Assembly: GCF_014905175.1 (NCBI RefSeq)
Contig: NC_057788.1
Coordinates: 19,810,154 to 19,874,153 of the forward strand
Length of the DNA stretch: 64,000 bases
Origin: Aphidius gifuensis
Taxonomy: Eukaryota; Arthropoda; Insecta; Hymenoptera; Braconidae
Direction: 5' to 3'
In this document: positions 45,441-57,370 of the stretch, piece by piece
How the letters are laid out: each line of letters opens with the position of its first letter
Position numbering within the stretch: the stretch's first letter is position 1
Program-made: the position numbers and the translations under genes
Notes under the pieces: generated by a model
Database searches by the model: none
What the model saw: the letters and a program-made list of their open reading frames with translations, nothing else
Told to the model about the DNA's origin: nothing

Positions 45441-45635
45441 TCTTATACTATTTTGCCATAAGTACGAAGAGACTACAAAATAATTAGACAATTTGATATT
45501 AATACGATCAAGAAATACGTGGTTAAATAATAGGGTCAGGGGTGCAACCCTGGCTGGGTCCAATCGGCAGCCTAATAGGGTTCAAGGAGGAGCCCATAAA
45601 TCTGTGAAAATGGGAGGGTGAAACCCACATGAATT

Positions 45636-46010
45636 AAAAAAAAAAATTAATATGATTAAAAATTAATATGATTTAAATGAACAAAATTAATATTTTAAAA
45701 CAAACAAATAAGTTTAAATAAACAAAATTAATATGATTTAAAAAAAAAAATTAATATGATTAAAAAAATTAATATGATTTAAATGAACAAAATTAATATT
45801 TTTAAACAAACAAAATTAATATGATTTAAATAAACAAAAATAATATGATTTAAATAAACAAAAATTAATATGATTCAAATAAACAAATGATATGATTAAA
45901 CAAAAAATTAATATGATCAAAAAAAATAAAATTAACATGAATACAAAAAATAAAATTGATATAATAAATAACAATATTGCTTTGAATAAATAAGAATAAC
46001 AAATAAATCA
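45636..46010. repeat. Tandem 'aacaaaattaatatgattta' array
   Basis: Units of about 20-28 bp, 'aattaatatgatttaaa(t)(g)aacaa', repeated more than ten times with decay. Confidence 0.8.
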
Positions 46011-46599
46011 GATGGCCTCAATAAAAAAAAAAAATAATAGCATCCTACATTTAAAAAATATCTATTTTTTTTGATATATCTCAACAATTTATTAAATGTT
46101 TTTTTTTAAATTCCATGTACTTTTATATATATAAACTCTTTTGATTTTTTTTTTAGTTTCATGTCACATATGACATTATCATTCATTAAAACAGTTTTTG
46201 CAATTTTATTTAATTTTTTTCCTAATATGATATATTTTAATTATTAATTTTTGTTGAAATAAGATATGTATTTGTTGTTAAACTTTAAGCTCAATCACTT
46301 ATATTTGAACAGATATCAAAGGCCATGGTTATGTTTAGTTATGTTCAGCATGTTTAGTCGTCAGAGGGCTGCACCAGTTTATAAATAAAAAAAATCACCA
46401 GAAATATTTGTTTAATGTTTGGTTGTTTGATGGTTTCGTAAAATTAAAAAAATATTGTGGAGTTTTTTTTGCATTATTTCAGTCAAAACAATGTGTAAAA
46501 TGAAAAACTACACTATTTTTATTAATGTATATTGAAAACTTTACACATGAAAATACGGGTGTATGTGTTACTTTTAAATACGAATGCCAAAAAGTATTT

Positions 46600-46815
46600 T
46601 TGTCAAAAAAATTTCGTTTTATTTTTATCCAATAATAATTATCATATAAAAGTTTATTTGGAGAACATGTATTTTAATTTTATCGACGACTGTATTTTTT
46701 TTTTTTTCAATTTTTCAATTTTAATTTTTCTTATTTTCCACCCACAGCAACATAGCATTTTCTTGACTTCGAGCGCTCGACGTGTTATTGCATCCAGACC
46801 CTCAATTTATATATT
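46600..46815. repeat. Repeat, inverted copy at 59410-59600
   Basis: 'ttttcttgacttcgagcgct' then 'cgacgtgttattgcatccag' and 'accctcaat' recur inverted at 59413-59460, along with 'caataataattatcatataa'. The ORF at 46532 spans it and is not credible. Confidence 0.7.
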
Positions 46816-47004
46816 CAATGTTTTGAAAGAATTTGAATAAAATCAGCCGTTTCTGTAAAAATCACATGGCAAAATAAGGTTAGGATTCGTTATAACGTTT
46901 ATATAGTTATTTTCTATGAAACTAAAAGTAAGAAAATACACGTCATTAACTTATATTAATAGAAGTAATAAAAAAAAAAAAAGATAGTCAAGTTCCCCAA
47001 GGTG

Positions 47005-47902
47005 CACCCTAAGTGTTCCGTAGGATTTTTTATTTTTTTTCTTGTGAAAAAACAGTTTGTGACACTACATATCGTCAAATAAAAAAAAAAATAAACGACC
47101 GAAAAATTATTGATCGGTCAATATTTGGAATTGGGCCATGTCCAAAAATGGGCATATTGAATCTAATAAGGCCCAAAAAGTAAAAAAAAATATCATGTCT
47201 GTTTTTGGAAAAAAAAAAAACCGAAATTTGTTTCAAGATCGACTAATTCGGTTCAGCAGTTTAAAAAATATCGCGATAAAACAGTTTGTGACACTACATA
47301 TCGTTGAATAAAAAAAAAAATAAACGACCGAAAAATTTGAAAAAAATATTGTAGAGTCTACAGATGGTGCGTCGTCCCTTAAAACATTGCCGGAATTGAT
47401 CGGTCAAAATTTGGAATTGGGCCATGTCCAAAAATGGGCATATTGAATCTAATAAGGCCCAAAAAGTAAAAAAAAATATCATGTCTGTTTTTGGAAAAAA
47501 AAAAAACCTAAATTTGTTTTAACATTGACTATTTCGGTTCAGCGGTTCAAAAAATATCGCGAAAAAACAATTTGTGACACTACATATCGTTGAATAAAAA
47601 AAAAAATAAACGACCGAAAAATTTGAAAAAAATATCGTAGAGTCAACAGATGAAGCGTCGTCGATTAAAACATTACCGGAATTGATCCGTCAATATTTGG
47701 AATTGGGCCATGTCCAAAAATGGGCATATTAAATCCATTAAGGCCCCAAAATTGGAAATAAATATGACCATTGCTTTTGGCCAAAAAAAATAAAGAAAAT
47801 GAGCATCTCACAAGCCAATTCGATTCAGGACTTCTCGTTTTATCTCAAAATAACAAAAAGTCACAGAAAAGCGAAAACATAAGTGTCCTACGGAACACTA
47901 AT
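47005..47902. mobile_element. Non-autonomous element with AGTGTTCCGTAGGA termini
   Basis: 'aagtgttccgtaggatttt' at 47010 faces 'agtgtcctacggaacact' ending near 47900. The interior is three tandem units. A truncated left end is at 44.7 kb. No ORF. Confidence 0.75.
47048..47720. repeat. Three tandem units of about 230-290 bp inside the element
   Basis: Units start 'cagtttgtgacactacatat' or 'caatttgtgacactacatat' at about 47051, 47282 and 47568. Each holds 'aaaaataaacgaccgaaaaa', 'ggaattgggccatgtccaaa' and 'tatcatgtctgtttttggaa'. The second and third carry an extra block 'ttaaaacattgccggaattg'. Confidence 0.85.
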
Positions 47903-47941
47903 AATTAGAGTCGGTTCTCATTCAAAACTTTATATCAGGGG

Positions 47942-48060
47942 TCCGTTCAAAAACTCTCATTTTTTGCGGATCTTCAAGATGGTGGTGATTCAGCCCAACA
48001 ATTAAGATAGGGCTCAAACTCACGACAAGCAACATTTCGTTTGTAAACAGGCCGACATAA
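47942..48060. repeat. Two MITE ends side by side
   Basis: 47942-48010 is one half of the 'gatcttcaagatggtgg' hairpin. 48010-48055 ('gggctcaaactcacgacaag') is a diverged end of the 24172 MITE. Confidence 0.55.
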
Positions 48061-48280
48061 TTCTGAGGGAACTTAGGGATTTTTTAATTCATTTTTTTTT
48101 TCTTTTCAGCTAAAGTTTTATTGTGATTGTGTTCAAAATTATAGTTCACTCGTTTAAAATATTCTCCAGTTGAATTAGCTATCAGAGAGAGCTTGGCTCC
48201 ACATCCTGTCATATATATACTGAAAATTATAATTCAATATTATGAGTACCATAAATTGAACTGACGAACGTTTAGATTAT

Positions 48281-48523
48281 TTATTTATTCATATTTATAT
48301 ACCAATTATTTCTGCTATTGCTGCCACGGAGATAGCAATGAAAAGAAACTTGATATACACCCGGTTCTTCTGGCAGTGGATCTTTTCCAATTTTTACCAG
48401 ATCTCGGTTGCGTTGCTGTATCTTGGCAGTCCGGTCTGATTTGTAGTCGAATTCGTCATATTTTTGTATTTTTTTCTTATATTTGTTTATTGTTTTAAAA
48501 GTAGTTCTAAGTTCAGTCGGCAT
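48281..48523 (-). CDS. Hypothetical 80-residue ORF
   Basis: Starts MPTELRTTFKTINKYKKKIQ; basic and Lys-rich to residue 40, then GKDPLPEEPGVYQVSFHCYL. The codon content looks less AT-driven than that of surrounding noise ORFs. EPGVYQ recalls the start of GIY-YIG nuclease domains, but the YIG half is absent. No splice sites found. Could be a first exon, a fragment of a Penelope-type element, or chance. Confidence 0.25.
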   Translation of the reverse strand: MPTELRTTFKTINKYKKKIQKYDEFDYKSDRTAKIQQRNRDLVKIGKDPLPEEPGVYQVSFHCYLRGSNSRNNWYINMNK

Positions 48524-48529
48524 CCTGTT

Positions 48530-49300
48530 ATTGGTTATTAGATTGTTTATATTGTTACTGTTTATATTGTTCCTTAGATTGTTTATTATGTTCTTATATT
48601 TGGTATATCATTTTTATTAACAGCAGTGAATACACAATGTAATGATCACGGTTATAATGAAAATAAATAAAGATTTAGAAATGCCCGGGTCTTAAGAAGA
48701 GTATCCACGAAGCAAGTGTGACATGCATAGTAAAGCCCGGTCTCCACTGATCATTGTTTTTACTGATTTCTCCGGATTTCTAAATAATTGAGACTTCCGA
48801 AAATATTTACGGAGTAGCTTACGGCTGAAGAATTGTTGTTGGCAAAAAAATTATGTGGTAAGCAACATTAATTCCTTAGCTGCATCTTTTCCTTAACTAC
48901 TGCTTTTCCCTAAACATTATTTTTTTTCAAATTTATTACATGTATTTTATTTATTGAATAAGTAACAGTATCAAAGACAAGCAGTAGCTAAGAAAAAGAA
49001 TGGCCTGCCATCTATCTTGATTACAAAATATAAACATAATTGGGTAAGGTTATGTAGTTGCTCCTACGTATTTTCCGTCTATTTTATGGTTGAATTTCAA
49101 AACAGCAATAGTTCAGTATTATTTGTTTTATCATTGCATTTGTTTTATCTATTATTATAAAATTATTATAAGAAAAAATAGTCAATTACAATCGTATGTT
49201 GATGTGCAATTTATGTTATTGTTAATTGAATTTTTTTGTTGTTAAAAATTTAAAGTTGTTTGTTATTAATAGCAATTACTCTAGTTTAATAAGGCGTAGA
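48530..49300. other. No gene identified
   Basis: Contains 'ttatattgtt' repeats near 48540-48600 and a self-complementary 'cttagctgcatcttttcctt' / 'aagcagtagctaagaaaaag' pair (48885 and 48978). Nothing coding. Confidence 0.3.
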
Positions 49301-50307
49301 TATATGATGTACATAATTTGTAATTTGATTTGTAAATTTGTAAATTTGTAACTTGATTTATATGAACTGAAAATGAGTTTACCATTAATATAAATTGCTC
49401 TTCAGTGTATATATAGTGTAATGATAATAGTAATAGTGCAAATAGTATGTACAGTGTTTAATTTAATAGAATTTTCAAAATAGTCTACAATAAAATAAGT
49501 CCAACTTTTAAAACAGATTAGTGGAATTAAAAGAGGAAATGGAAAAGGTTATAAATTTAGAGATAAAATATATACGTTGAGAAATGATATAATGAAATCG
49601 TTAACATTCACATGTCGGGATAGATCTTGTCAATTAAGTTGGATTTTATTGATTAAACAATTATACAGAGTCACAGTTGTGAGTTGGACGCCAGTGACTC
49701 ACTAAAATCAATTGCCAAAGTAAATACCTTTTTAACAGCAACAACTATTGCGAAAAATACGGAAAATCAGTAAGTACTTATTATAATTGTTCCAAATTGA
49801 ATACTGTTTTCATGTATTTTTTTGTGTATTTACATTTATTTATATTTATAATTAGTTAATTATACAATTAATCACGTGTATAATTATTTATTCCCTCATT
49901 AAAAAGTAGAAGTTTGAATAATAATAAATCACAAAATTTTATCTTGTCCACCAAAGTCACCAATGCTAGTCAAAATTAACTGTCTCTGAATTATTTACTT
50001 TTTGCATGTATTCATTTATATTTATTCATATTTATAATCGGTTAATTGAACGATTGATTACGTGGAATTATTTATAAACTTAATGAAAGGTAAAAATTCC
50101 TATAAAAATTAATATAAAAAAGCACAAAATTCACCAATTTTATCTTGTCCACCAAAGTTACCAATGCTACTTAAAATTAACAATTTGAAAATATATTGAT
50201 TGAGTGAAAACTGATTGATTGATTGATTAATTGATACTTATTATCAATGTCAATTATTTAGATTTTTCAATATAGTAACTATTCGTTCTCGAGAAGCTCT
50301 GAAGAAG

Positions 50308-50610
50308 ATGGCTACTCGTGAGAAAAACAAATTATTGAATCATATTCCAACAACTATAGCAGAGCTAGGAAAAATATATAACACTTCGGAATCTCCTGAT
50401 GTTCCCGGCCATGAATATTATCGGGGCCACTTAATTACAAAAGATGACCAGGAAGTAATTCTTTTTGCTGGTGACGAGTCGATCGATTTTATGAGACGCT
50501 CGGTTTGCCTTCGAATCAATGAAAATTTCAAAGTCATTCCTCGACACCAGAAAAATCGTTACTTCCATGCCAGACAGCTTTTTGTAGTTTGTGGCAAACT
50601 GACTGAAAAG
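50308..50610 (+). CDS. MULE transposase first exon in the Foldback loop
   Basis: Start ATGGCTACTCGTGAG (50308). Reads TTIAELGKIYNTSESPDVPG, then HEYYRGHLITKDDQEVILFA and FKVIPRHQKNRYFHARQLFV, ending GKLTEK before a possible GTAACT donor at 50611. This is the N-terminal part of the MULE-type family in which FKV-IPRH leads to QLFV-. The next block (PLAYAL) is at 44.6 kb, not here: a hairpin MITE follows. The usual catalytic Asp in D-G-T-FK appears changed (INENFK). No stops in the exon, but the gene is incomplete. Confidence 0.7.
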
Positions 50611-50629
50611 GTAACTATTTTCACTACTG

Positions 50630-50740
50630 AAACTTTTTTTTCGGATCTCCAAAATGGTAGCGATTCAGTCCAGCAATTTAGATAGGCACTGATGTTCGCC
50701 ATTTTGGAGATCCGAAAAAATTAGAGTTTCTAAACGGACG
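50630..50740. mobile_element. Hairpin MITE, 'gatctccaaaatgg' family
   Basis: 'tcggatctccaaaatgg' faces 'ccattttggagatccga', with outer 'gagtttctaaacgg'. Same family as 43685-43800. Lies directly after the MULE exon. Confidence 0.75.
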
Positions 50741-51729
50741 CCTGGCAGCATTCTTTTTTTACGCTGAACGTAAAATTACTAGTAAAATCAATCAATGTGT
50801 TAATCAATCAATTGTTAATTTTGAGTAGCATTGGTAACTTTGGTGGACAAGAGAAAATTGGTGAATTTTGTGCTTTTTATTTTTATTGGAATTTTCACCT
50901 TTTATTAAGTCTATGAATAATTTAACGTAATCAATTGTTCAACTAACTGATTATAAATATGAATAAATGTAAATGAATACATGAAAAAAGTAAATAATTC
51001 AGAGACAGTTAATTTTGACTAGCATTGGTGACTTTGGTGGACAAGACAAAATTTTGTGATTTATTATTATTCAAACTTCTACTTTTTAATGAGGGAATAA
51101 ATAATTATACACGTGATTAATTGTACAATTAACTAATTATAAATATAAATAAATGTAAATACACAAAAATATACATGAAAACAGTAATTAATTTGGAACA
51201 ATTATAATAAGTAGTTATTGATTTTCCGTATTTTTCGCAATAGTTGTTGCCGTCAAATAGGTATTTACTTTGGCAATTGATTTTAGCTTTTGATGAATTT
51301 TTAATTGATTTTCTCAGTCACTGGCGTCCAACTCACAACTGTGACTCTGTATAATTGTTTAATCAATGAAATCCAACTTAATTGACAAGATCTATCTTAT
51401 TTTATTGTGGACCATTTTGAAAATTCTATTAAATTGAACACTGTACATACTATTTGCACTATTACTATTATCATTACACTATATATACACTGAAGAGCAA
51501 TTTATATTAATGGTAAACTCATTTCCAGTTTATATAAATCAAGTTACAAATTTACAAATTTACAAATCAAATTACAAATTATGTATATCATATATCTCCG
51601 CCATCAATCTCTTGCCGGACTAATTTCTCCGCCATCAACCTCATGTCGGAGTAATTTCTCCGGAAATAGGCCAAAAACGGAGAAATGCTGGAGTAATATT
51701 TCCACCAGGGAGAGCAGAATTTGTACCTC

Positions 51730-51995
51730 AATAATTAAAGCAGATATTCAATTGTTAATTAACATTTTTGAGTAAATAATTTTTTTTTGTTATTTTTGAG
51801 ATACTAATTCCTTGCTTAGTGGTACAAATTAGTACAAATTATTACAAAGTTGTACAAATTAAGACGCTTTTAATGAGTATTCTAGATAATTTTTCTAGGA
51901 CTTATGCAGGCCAGGTTCACGTACCTGAATTGTACGAATATAATTCTTTATATTCTCTCTCACGAATTTTCATAAATTATTATTAGTTAAACAAA
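51730..51995. other. Short unassigned stretch
   Basis: Between the Foldback element and the next TIR element; 'gtacaaatta' is repeated near 51820-51860. No gene. Confidence 0.3.
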
Positions 51996-51999
51996 ATGA

Positions 52000-52158
52000 G
52001 TGAAATACAAACAAAACATAAATTTACAATTGATGTCCCTGGAAGCCTCAATTTTAGATGAGCTGTTTATTTTTTTATCATAGCTTTAATAATCAAAAGA
52101 AGTGAAACATTAAAAAAAATAGCAAAATTTTGAAGTATAAAGTTAAATAATTTGCTGG

Positions 52159-52191
<33 letters not shown>

Positions 52192-53355
52192 TTGTTAACG
52201 AAATCGTTTCCCGTTGAAAATTGAAAATTTTCAAAACTCCGGCGAATACGGGTTTTTTAATTACGGAACCATTAACAGTTATCTTATTTTTCTACTTAGA
52301 TCAAAAACTTTTACTATTTTTATTTTTTTAAATTTTATTCTTACTATTTAAATGAAAGATCGATGAAAAGAAATGCCGACTTACCGATCGAAATATATTT
52401 TTTGATTGGCGCATGCGTACAAACTTTTTATTTAGAAGAAATTGTAAATAATAAATTGGTAATTGTTTGGACAACCAATAACTTTGAATAAATAAACGCA
52501 AAAAAATTATGTTGCATTCAAAAAATTTTTTATAAAAATTGCCACAGCCAAGGATATGATAGAACTTCCAAGTACAACTTTTTAAAGGTCCTTTATTCAT
52601 TACAAAGTTCGCGATGACACCTATTATTATAAACAATCGTCTTACAACTGAAAATGGGTGGTTTTGATATTTCTAAATATAGCATTGGCTGTAGAGATTT
52701 TGATGAGGAAAATTTTAAGACCAAATATAACTCTGTGAGATAATTTTTAAAAAAGTTATGAAGTGTCTAAAAAAACACAAATTCTGATATTCTGTTAATT
52801 AACAAATTTCTAGCAACAATAAAAAATCGTAATTTTGTAGAGTTTTAAAAAACCATCCTGGCAAAAATTGCATCCATGATTTGTTCTTAGTTTTCTTAAT
52901 ATATCGAGTTTTTTTTTTCATTATCTATTTTTATCAACAATTAATTAACTAATAATCCAAACTTTTTCTTTCATATCCTTGGCTTTGGATCTTTTCAAAA
53001 CCTTTAATTTAAGCCTATTTCAAACTCTCTATCTTAAATAGTTTAGAAGATATGAACATTATTTATTTTTTGCCAGTGATTTCAATACGTAAGGCTTCGC
53101 CTCCGTAAAATTAGGCCCTTTTTCACGATAACGCTTGCGATACATGTTAATAATATCATAATAATAAGCGCTTAATTTTTTTTTTTTTTTTTTTTTATCC
53201 AGCAAATTATTTAACTTTACACTTCAAAATTTTGCTATTTTTTTAAATATTTCACTTCTTTTGATTATTAAAGCTATGATAAAAAAATAAACAGCTCATC
53301 TAAAATTGAGGCTTCCAGGGACATCAATTGTAAATTTATGTTTTGTTTGTATTAA
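52000..53355. mobile_element. TIR element with about 160-bp terminal repeats
   Basis: 52008-52165 and 53198-53352 are inverted copies ('aatttacaattgatgtccct', 'cctcaattttagatgagctg' and 'aaattatttaactttacact' against their complements), each next to an A- or T-tract. The core 52180-53110 is homologous to the core of the 26.9-29.0 kb insertion in reverse. The ORF 52328-52636 has no recognised domain. Confidence 0.75.
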
Positions 53356-53359
53356 ATAG

Positions 53360-53920
53360 TACTTCGGTCTTGGATTCAAGGACTTTTTTAATGTTCACAA
53401 CATATTCAGACAAAAGTTTTGAAATCAAATACTTTTTCCAGACCAAATTCGAATATCTTGAAAAAAAAAATAGCTTGTCCTGAGTATCAGGACTTTTTCC
53501 AGACAGAAATCAAAGGCTTCAATCAAAATAATACTTTTGTCGTCAAATTCGTACGTTTTCAGGTCTTTTTCCATACTTTCAATATTTTTTCTATACTTTT
53601 TTAAGCCTCAAGACTTTTTCCGTACTAAAAATTTTTATCCCGGGTTCCAAGAAAGTCAAATATTCACTATGCTACATTGTAAATTTTCAGAGAATCATTT
53701 CAATTCTGTCCACAACAACTGAGTAAAATTTTATAAATATACAAAGCAAAAAAAAAAATATTCTTTGCTATGCTGCAATGTAATTTTTAGGCTAGATTAT
53801 TTTTAATTTTAAATTTGGTTTCTGTAAAAATTCCTTTGAGCGTTGTAATTTTTTCATCGGGAAATAGCACAAAAAAACATGAAAAAATCGCTACGCTACA
53901 TTTTTAATTTTTCAAGACTA
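53360..53920. repeat. Degenerate 'caggactttttccagac' repeats
   Basis: Units at about 53375, 53430, 53488, 53560 and 53608 share 'gactttttcc' and 'catac/agac'. T-rich; small ORFs inside are not genes. Confidence 0.5.
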
Positions 53921-53927
53921 CTATTGT

Positions 53928-55319
53928 TTGTTTTCGTTAAAAACGAATTCATACATTCAAAATACGAATAAAAAAAGACTTGACAACAATAAAAAAACAT
54001 TATTATTGTTAAATAAAGGCCTTAAATATTATACAGTCTTTTTTCATTGTAAAGTATATGGTAATTCATTGTCAGGAAATCATAGGTATTATTTATTTAT
54101 TCATTTATTTAAAAGAGGCTATATGACATTTTGTGTTGCCCGATATTTTCTAATTGCTGATTCATCTGGTGAGTTTTTTGAATGGAACAAAAATGAAAAA
54201 CAAACGTGGAAACATAATCACAATTTAACGTTTGATGAGGCAAAAGCACAATGGAAAAAAAACAGAGAAATAAAAAAAATTAAAAATGGCTTAAAATCAC
54301 AACAACAAAGTACCACTCAACATGAACCTCATCCAAGCAAATCATCACAACATGCTGGAATAAATGGAGAGTTATTGATTATTGATGCTGAAACAAAACT
54401 GGTGATGAATGACAAGAGATTGATCATGATGCAGAAGAAATTGAACTAGATGAATCTGAAAAAATAGTTGATGAAATGATGGATCAAGAAGAGTATGTTC
54501 AACATGAAATATTACATGATGAAGAGTATGAAATTGTTGATGAATCTGAAAAAATAACTAGTGAATCTGATGATAAAGCAGGTGAAAAAATATTTAATAA
54601 AGAAGATGAAGAAATAGTTGATACCGAAACAAAAATAATAATTGATAGGAATTTAAAAAAAAATTAATGAACATGAAAAAATTGTTGATGAATCGATGGA
54701 TGAAAAAGAGTCTGTACAACATAAAATATTACATGATGAAGAGTATAAAATTGTTTATGAATCTGAAAAAATAACTAATGATGATAGGTGAAAAAATGTT
54801 TGATGAAGAAAATGAAGAAATGGTTGATGCAGAAACAAAAATAATAATTGATGGAGAAATTGAAAAAATAACAAATGAACCTGAAAAAATTGTTGATGAA
54901 ATGATGGACCAAGAAGAATATATACAATATGAAATATTACATGCTGAAGAGTATGAACAATCTGACATATTGCATGATGAAAAAGATGAAAATATGATTT
55001 ATCAAGAAGCTGAAAAAAAATTATTGAAGAAACTGAAGCAAGAATTGATGGCGAAATTACAAAAATGACTGATAAAAAATCAGAAGAAAAAATTGATGAA
55101 GCTGAAAAAATAATTGGTGAACCTGAAAAAATTGATGAAGATAAAGGAATAATTGATAAACCTGAACATTTGAATTATCCACAAGCTGGGAAAAAAATTG
55201 TTCAAAAAAATAAAGAAAAAATTGATGAAGATATTAAAGAAATTATTGATGAAGAGATTTTCTATACAATCCGAAGTGAACCTGCTAGCCGAAACAAACG
55301 CATGTTTTCTAGTCTCTAA
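53928..55319 (+). pseudogene. Acidic tandem-repeat protein gene, frameshifted
   Basis: The opening frame (53928-54449) has no family I know; its Lys-rich tail is followed by repeats in changing frames. The repeated units read EKIVDEMMDQEEYVQHEILH, DEEYEIVDESEKIT, EKIFNKEDEEIVDTETKIII, then HEKIVDESMDEKESVQHKIL and EKMFDEENEEMVDAETKIII, about 4-5 times with decay. Codons are regular (gaa, gat, aaa), suggesting a once-translated low-complexity protein. At least three frame changes (near 54440, 54665, 54775). The 3' side fuses to P-element sequence at about 55262. Confidence 0.4.
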
Positions 55320-56225
55320 TAAATATTCAGTCAATTCAATTAATGATGCAGTAGTTATAATCATGCCTTTCTGAGATGGCTTAAAATCAGTGCTGTTGCC
55401 AAAGCTTAGATTAGTCATTAGTTCAATAAAGTCTTTTAAAAAATTAATACTTTCAATATATTTTTCTGGGTTACGTTTGCTTAGTGCTGATACAAGATTT
55501 CTACTACTAATAATTTTAAACCATTTAGCAAATATTAATAATCCAGGCAGTAGGTAAATAGTCTGTATTGGAGTTTTCTTTGGACAAAAATTTTAATGCA
55601 GTACTAGTATTTTCATTTATAACGTGTGCTGTGTTTGTTACTTTCATTTTAGAAAAATGGTTAGACCTATCAAGACGTTGTTGTTTTAATTTAAATGCCA
55701 ATAATAAAGGTAATTCTGATTGAGTATTTAAGAATTCTTGAAAACGATCTGAGCAAGCTTTATTTGTTGGTAAATTGGAGAATTTAACAAACTTATCGGG
55801 TATAATGATATTTTTATGATTGAGAAATGCTTCCTCAAAATTTTTAAAGGCGTGGCTCCGGTCGCGGTCATTAAAAAAATATAAATAACGATCTTTATCA
55901 TTTGGGTGTTGACATTTATTAATAATTTGACTATAACGACCGGCAGTGATTCCAAACGTACCCCACATAGCTTGATTAGAACTATCCATATAAGAAGTAA
56001 TTCCATGAACAAGCAATCCAATTTATTCAGTTTATTTTAAAATATTACAGGCAATATCATTATAAACTCTACCATTGGTCTCTTTTAACGTAAAATAATG
56101 AGCAACGATTTGTTTAAAACGGTAGGATATACCTGCAAGCATGAAAACTGATGCGTGTGTTGCATATTGATTTGTGTCATCCCCGGGCAATGTAGCTTTT
56201 CCAATGTTGGTATTTATTGATACGT
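55262..56225 (-). pseudogene. P-element (THAP9-type) transposase remnant
   Basis: Starts near 56225 with IDTNIGKATLPGDDTNQYAT and HASVFMLAGISYRFKQIVAH, a stop pair, then LVHGITSYMDSSNQAMWGTF, GITAGRYSQI, LYFFNDRDRSHAFKNF, KVTNTAHVINENTSTALKFL, WFKIISSRN, KGMIITTASLIELTEYLL and SASRFTSDCIENLF, the C-terminal block of P-element transposases. It follows the family order through the GTP-binding and catalytic region. The N-terminal THAP domain is missing, and it is cut at 55262 by the acidic gene. Two in-frame stops near 56030, and a short overlap of frames at 55525/55418. Confidence 0.75.
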
Positions 56226-56800
56226 CAAATATGTTTGTATTTCTATTCTACGTATTAAAATATTTGTAATAAAATTATAATTTGATGGTTATTAAATGAA
56301 TAATAAAAAATTGTAGATAATTGAAAAGAAATTTGATAAATTTATACCTTCCTATAAATTAAATTTAAAAAAAAAAATTGATTTTCAATATATATTGTAC
56401 TAATGGAATTTTTCATTTGCAGTATATGAAAATTTCATTTCCAGTATAATTATTTCATGCATTAGACAAAAATACTACTAAGTATGGTCCAATTTTTGAC
56501 CAATTTATTAATGAATTAGAAAGATTGAATAAAGAAGGTATTTCTGTTTGTATTTTTATTCTATGCATTAAATATTTGTAATAAAATTATAATTGAATAG
56601 TTATTAAATAAATAATGAAAAATTGTAGATAAATGAAAAAAAATTTAATAAATTTATACTTTTCCATATAAATCAAATTAAAAAAATTAATTGTTTTTTA
56701 ATATATATTGTACTAATGGAATTTTTCATATGCATTATCAGAAAATTTCATATACAGTATATGAGAATTTCATATACAGCCCGAGACGAAAAATTTGTAA
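56226..56800. repeat. Repeat carrying an exon-like segment, copies 2 and 3
   Basis: 56440-56800 matches 41797-42140, including FHALDKNTTKYGPIFDQFIN, then ELERLNKEG and GTATTT without the stop of copy 1. 56226-56440 repeats only its intron-like part. 'atatgagaatttcatataca' lies at the end. Confidence 0.6.
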
Positions 56801-56869
56801 AAAATACTTATTGAAGTGAAACTTCTTTACGGAGGGTAGCAAAAAAATTCGAGGCCCTGCTAGCGTTAC

Positions 56870-57000
56870 GCGCTCGCGTATACTCTGGCGTTTACTCTGG
56901 CGTTTACTCTGGCGTTTATTCTCGCGTTTACTCTCCCGTATACTCCCTTGTAGACGTTCTCTCGTATACTTTCTGCTATACTCTCTGCTATACCGGCAAG
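56870..57000. repeat. Short tandem 'tactctggcgttta' array
   Basis: 14-bp units 'actctggcgttt' decaying to 'actctcccgtat' and 'actctctgctat'. The basic Arg/Lys-rich ORF on the minus strand comes from this. Confidence 0.7.
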
Positions 57001-57084
57001 CATTATACATGCACTATATATAGCGTATAAACTCGGAGCGTCAGCTGCTATGTGTGTATGCGTGTGCGACTTTTTGTTTGTTTA

Positions 57085-57112
57085 TTTATTTATTTATTTA
57101 TTTATTAAGTTT
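57085..57112. repeat. (TTTA)n microsatellite
   Basis: 'tttatttatttatttattta' repeats in a T-rich context. Confidence 0.8.
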
Positions 57113-57264
57113 ACGCCCTTGACATTTCTTTCTTTTGGGCTACATTATATAAGTTATTACAATTACAAGTTACTTAATAATATGTATATAATTATATATG
57201 TAAGAGAATAATATTATAAATTGATGAGATGAACATGTGGTAGTAGACTGCCGTTGATGACTTT

Positions 57265-57370
57265 TTATGACGATCTACGATTGTGACAGAGTGCCATACG
57301 AATGACGATTCACGATTGTGATAGAGTGACATACGAATGACGATCCACAGTTGTAGCAGAGTGACACACA
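57265..57370. repeat. Tandem repeat of about 45 bp, three units
   Basis: 'acgatctacgattgtgacag' 'agtgccatacgaatg' and two variants. Confidence 0.7.

Larger units (their letters stand above)
49303..51595. mobile_element. Foldback-type element with about 800-950-bp inverted arms
   Basis: The left arm (49303-about 50250) and right arm (about 50790-51595) are inverted copies: 'cagtgtatatatagtgtaat' near 49404, 'aaattgctcttcagtg' and 'aaaatacggaaaatca' recur inverted in the right arm. Within each arm a block of about 180 bp is tandemly duplicated ('ttttatcttgtccaccaaag' near 49937 and 50138). Long arms with internal direct repeats are typical of Foldback elements. The loop holds a MULE exon and a hairpin MITE. 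Beyond the right arm, 51590-51720 has 'ctccgccatcaa' repeats of another MITE end. Confidence 0.8.

Noticed and set aside
45240..45563. 107-codon minus-strand ORF
   Set aside because: Lies across a hairpin MITE; no conserved domain.
54729..54968. Minus-strand Ser/Ile-rich ORF
   Set aside because: Antisense shadow of the acidic repeat gene.
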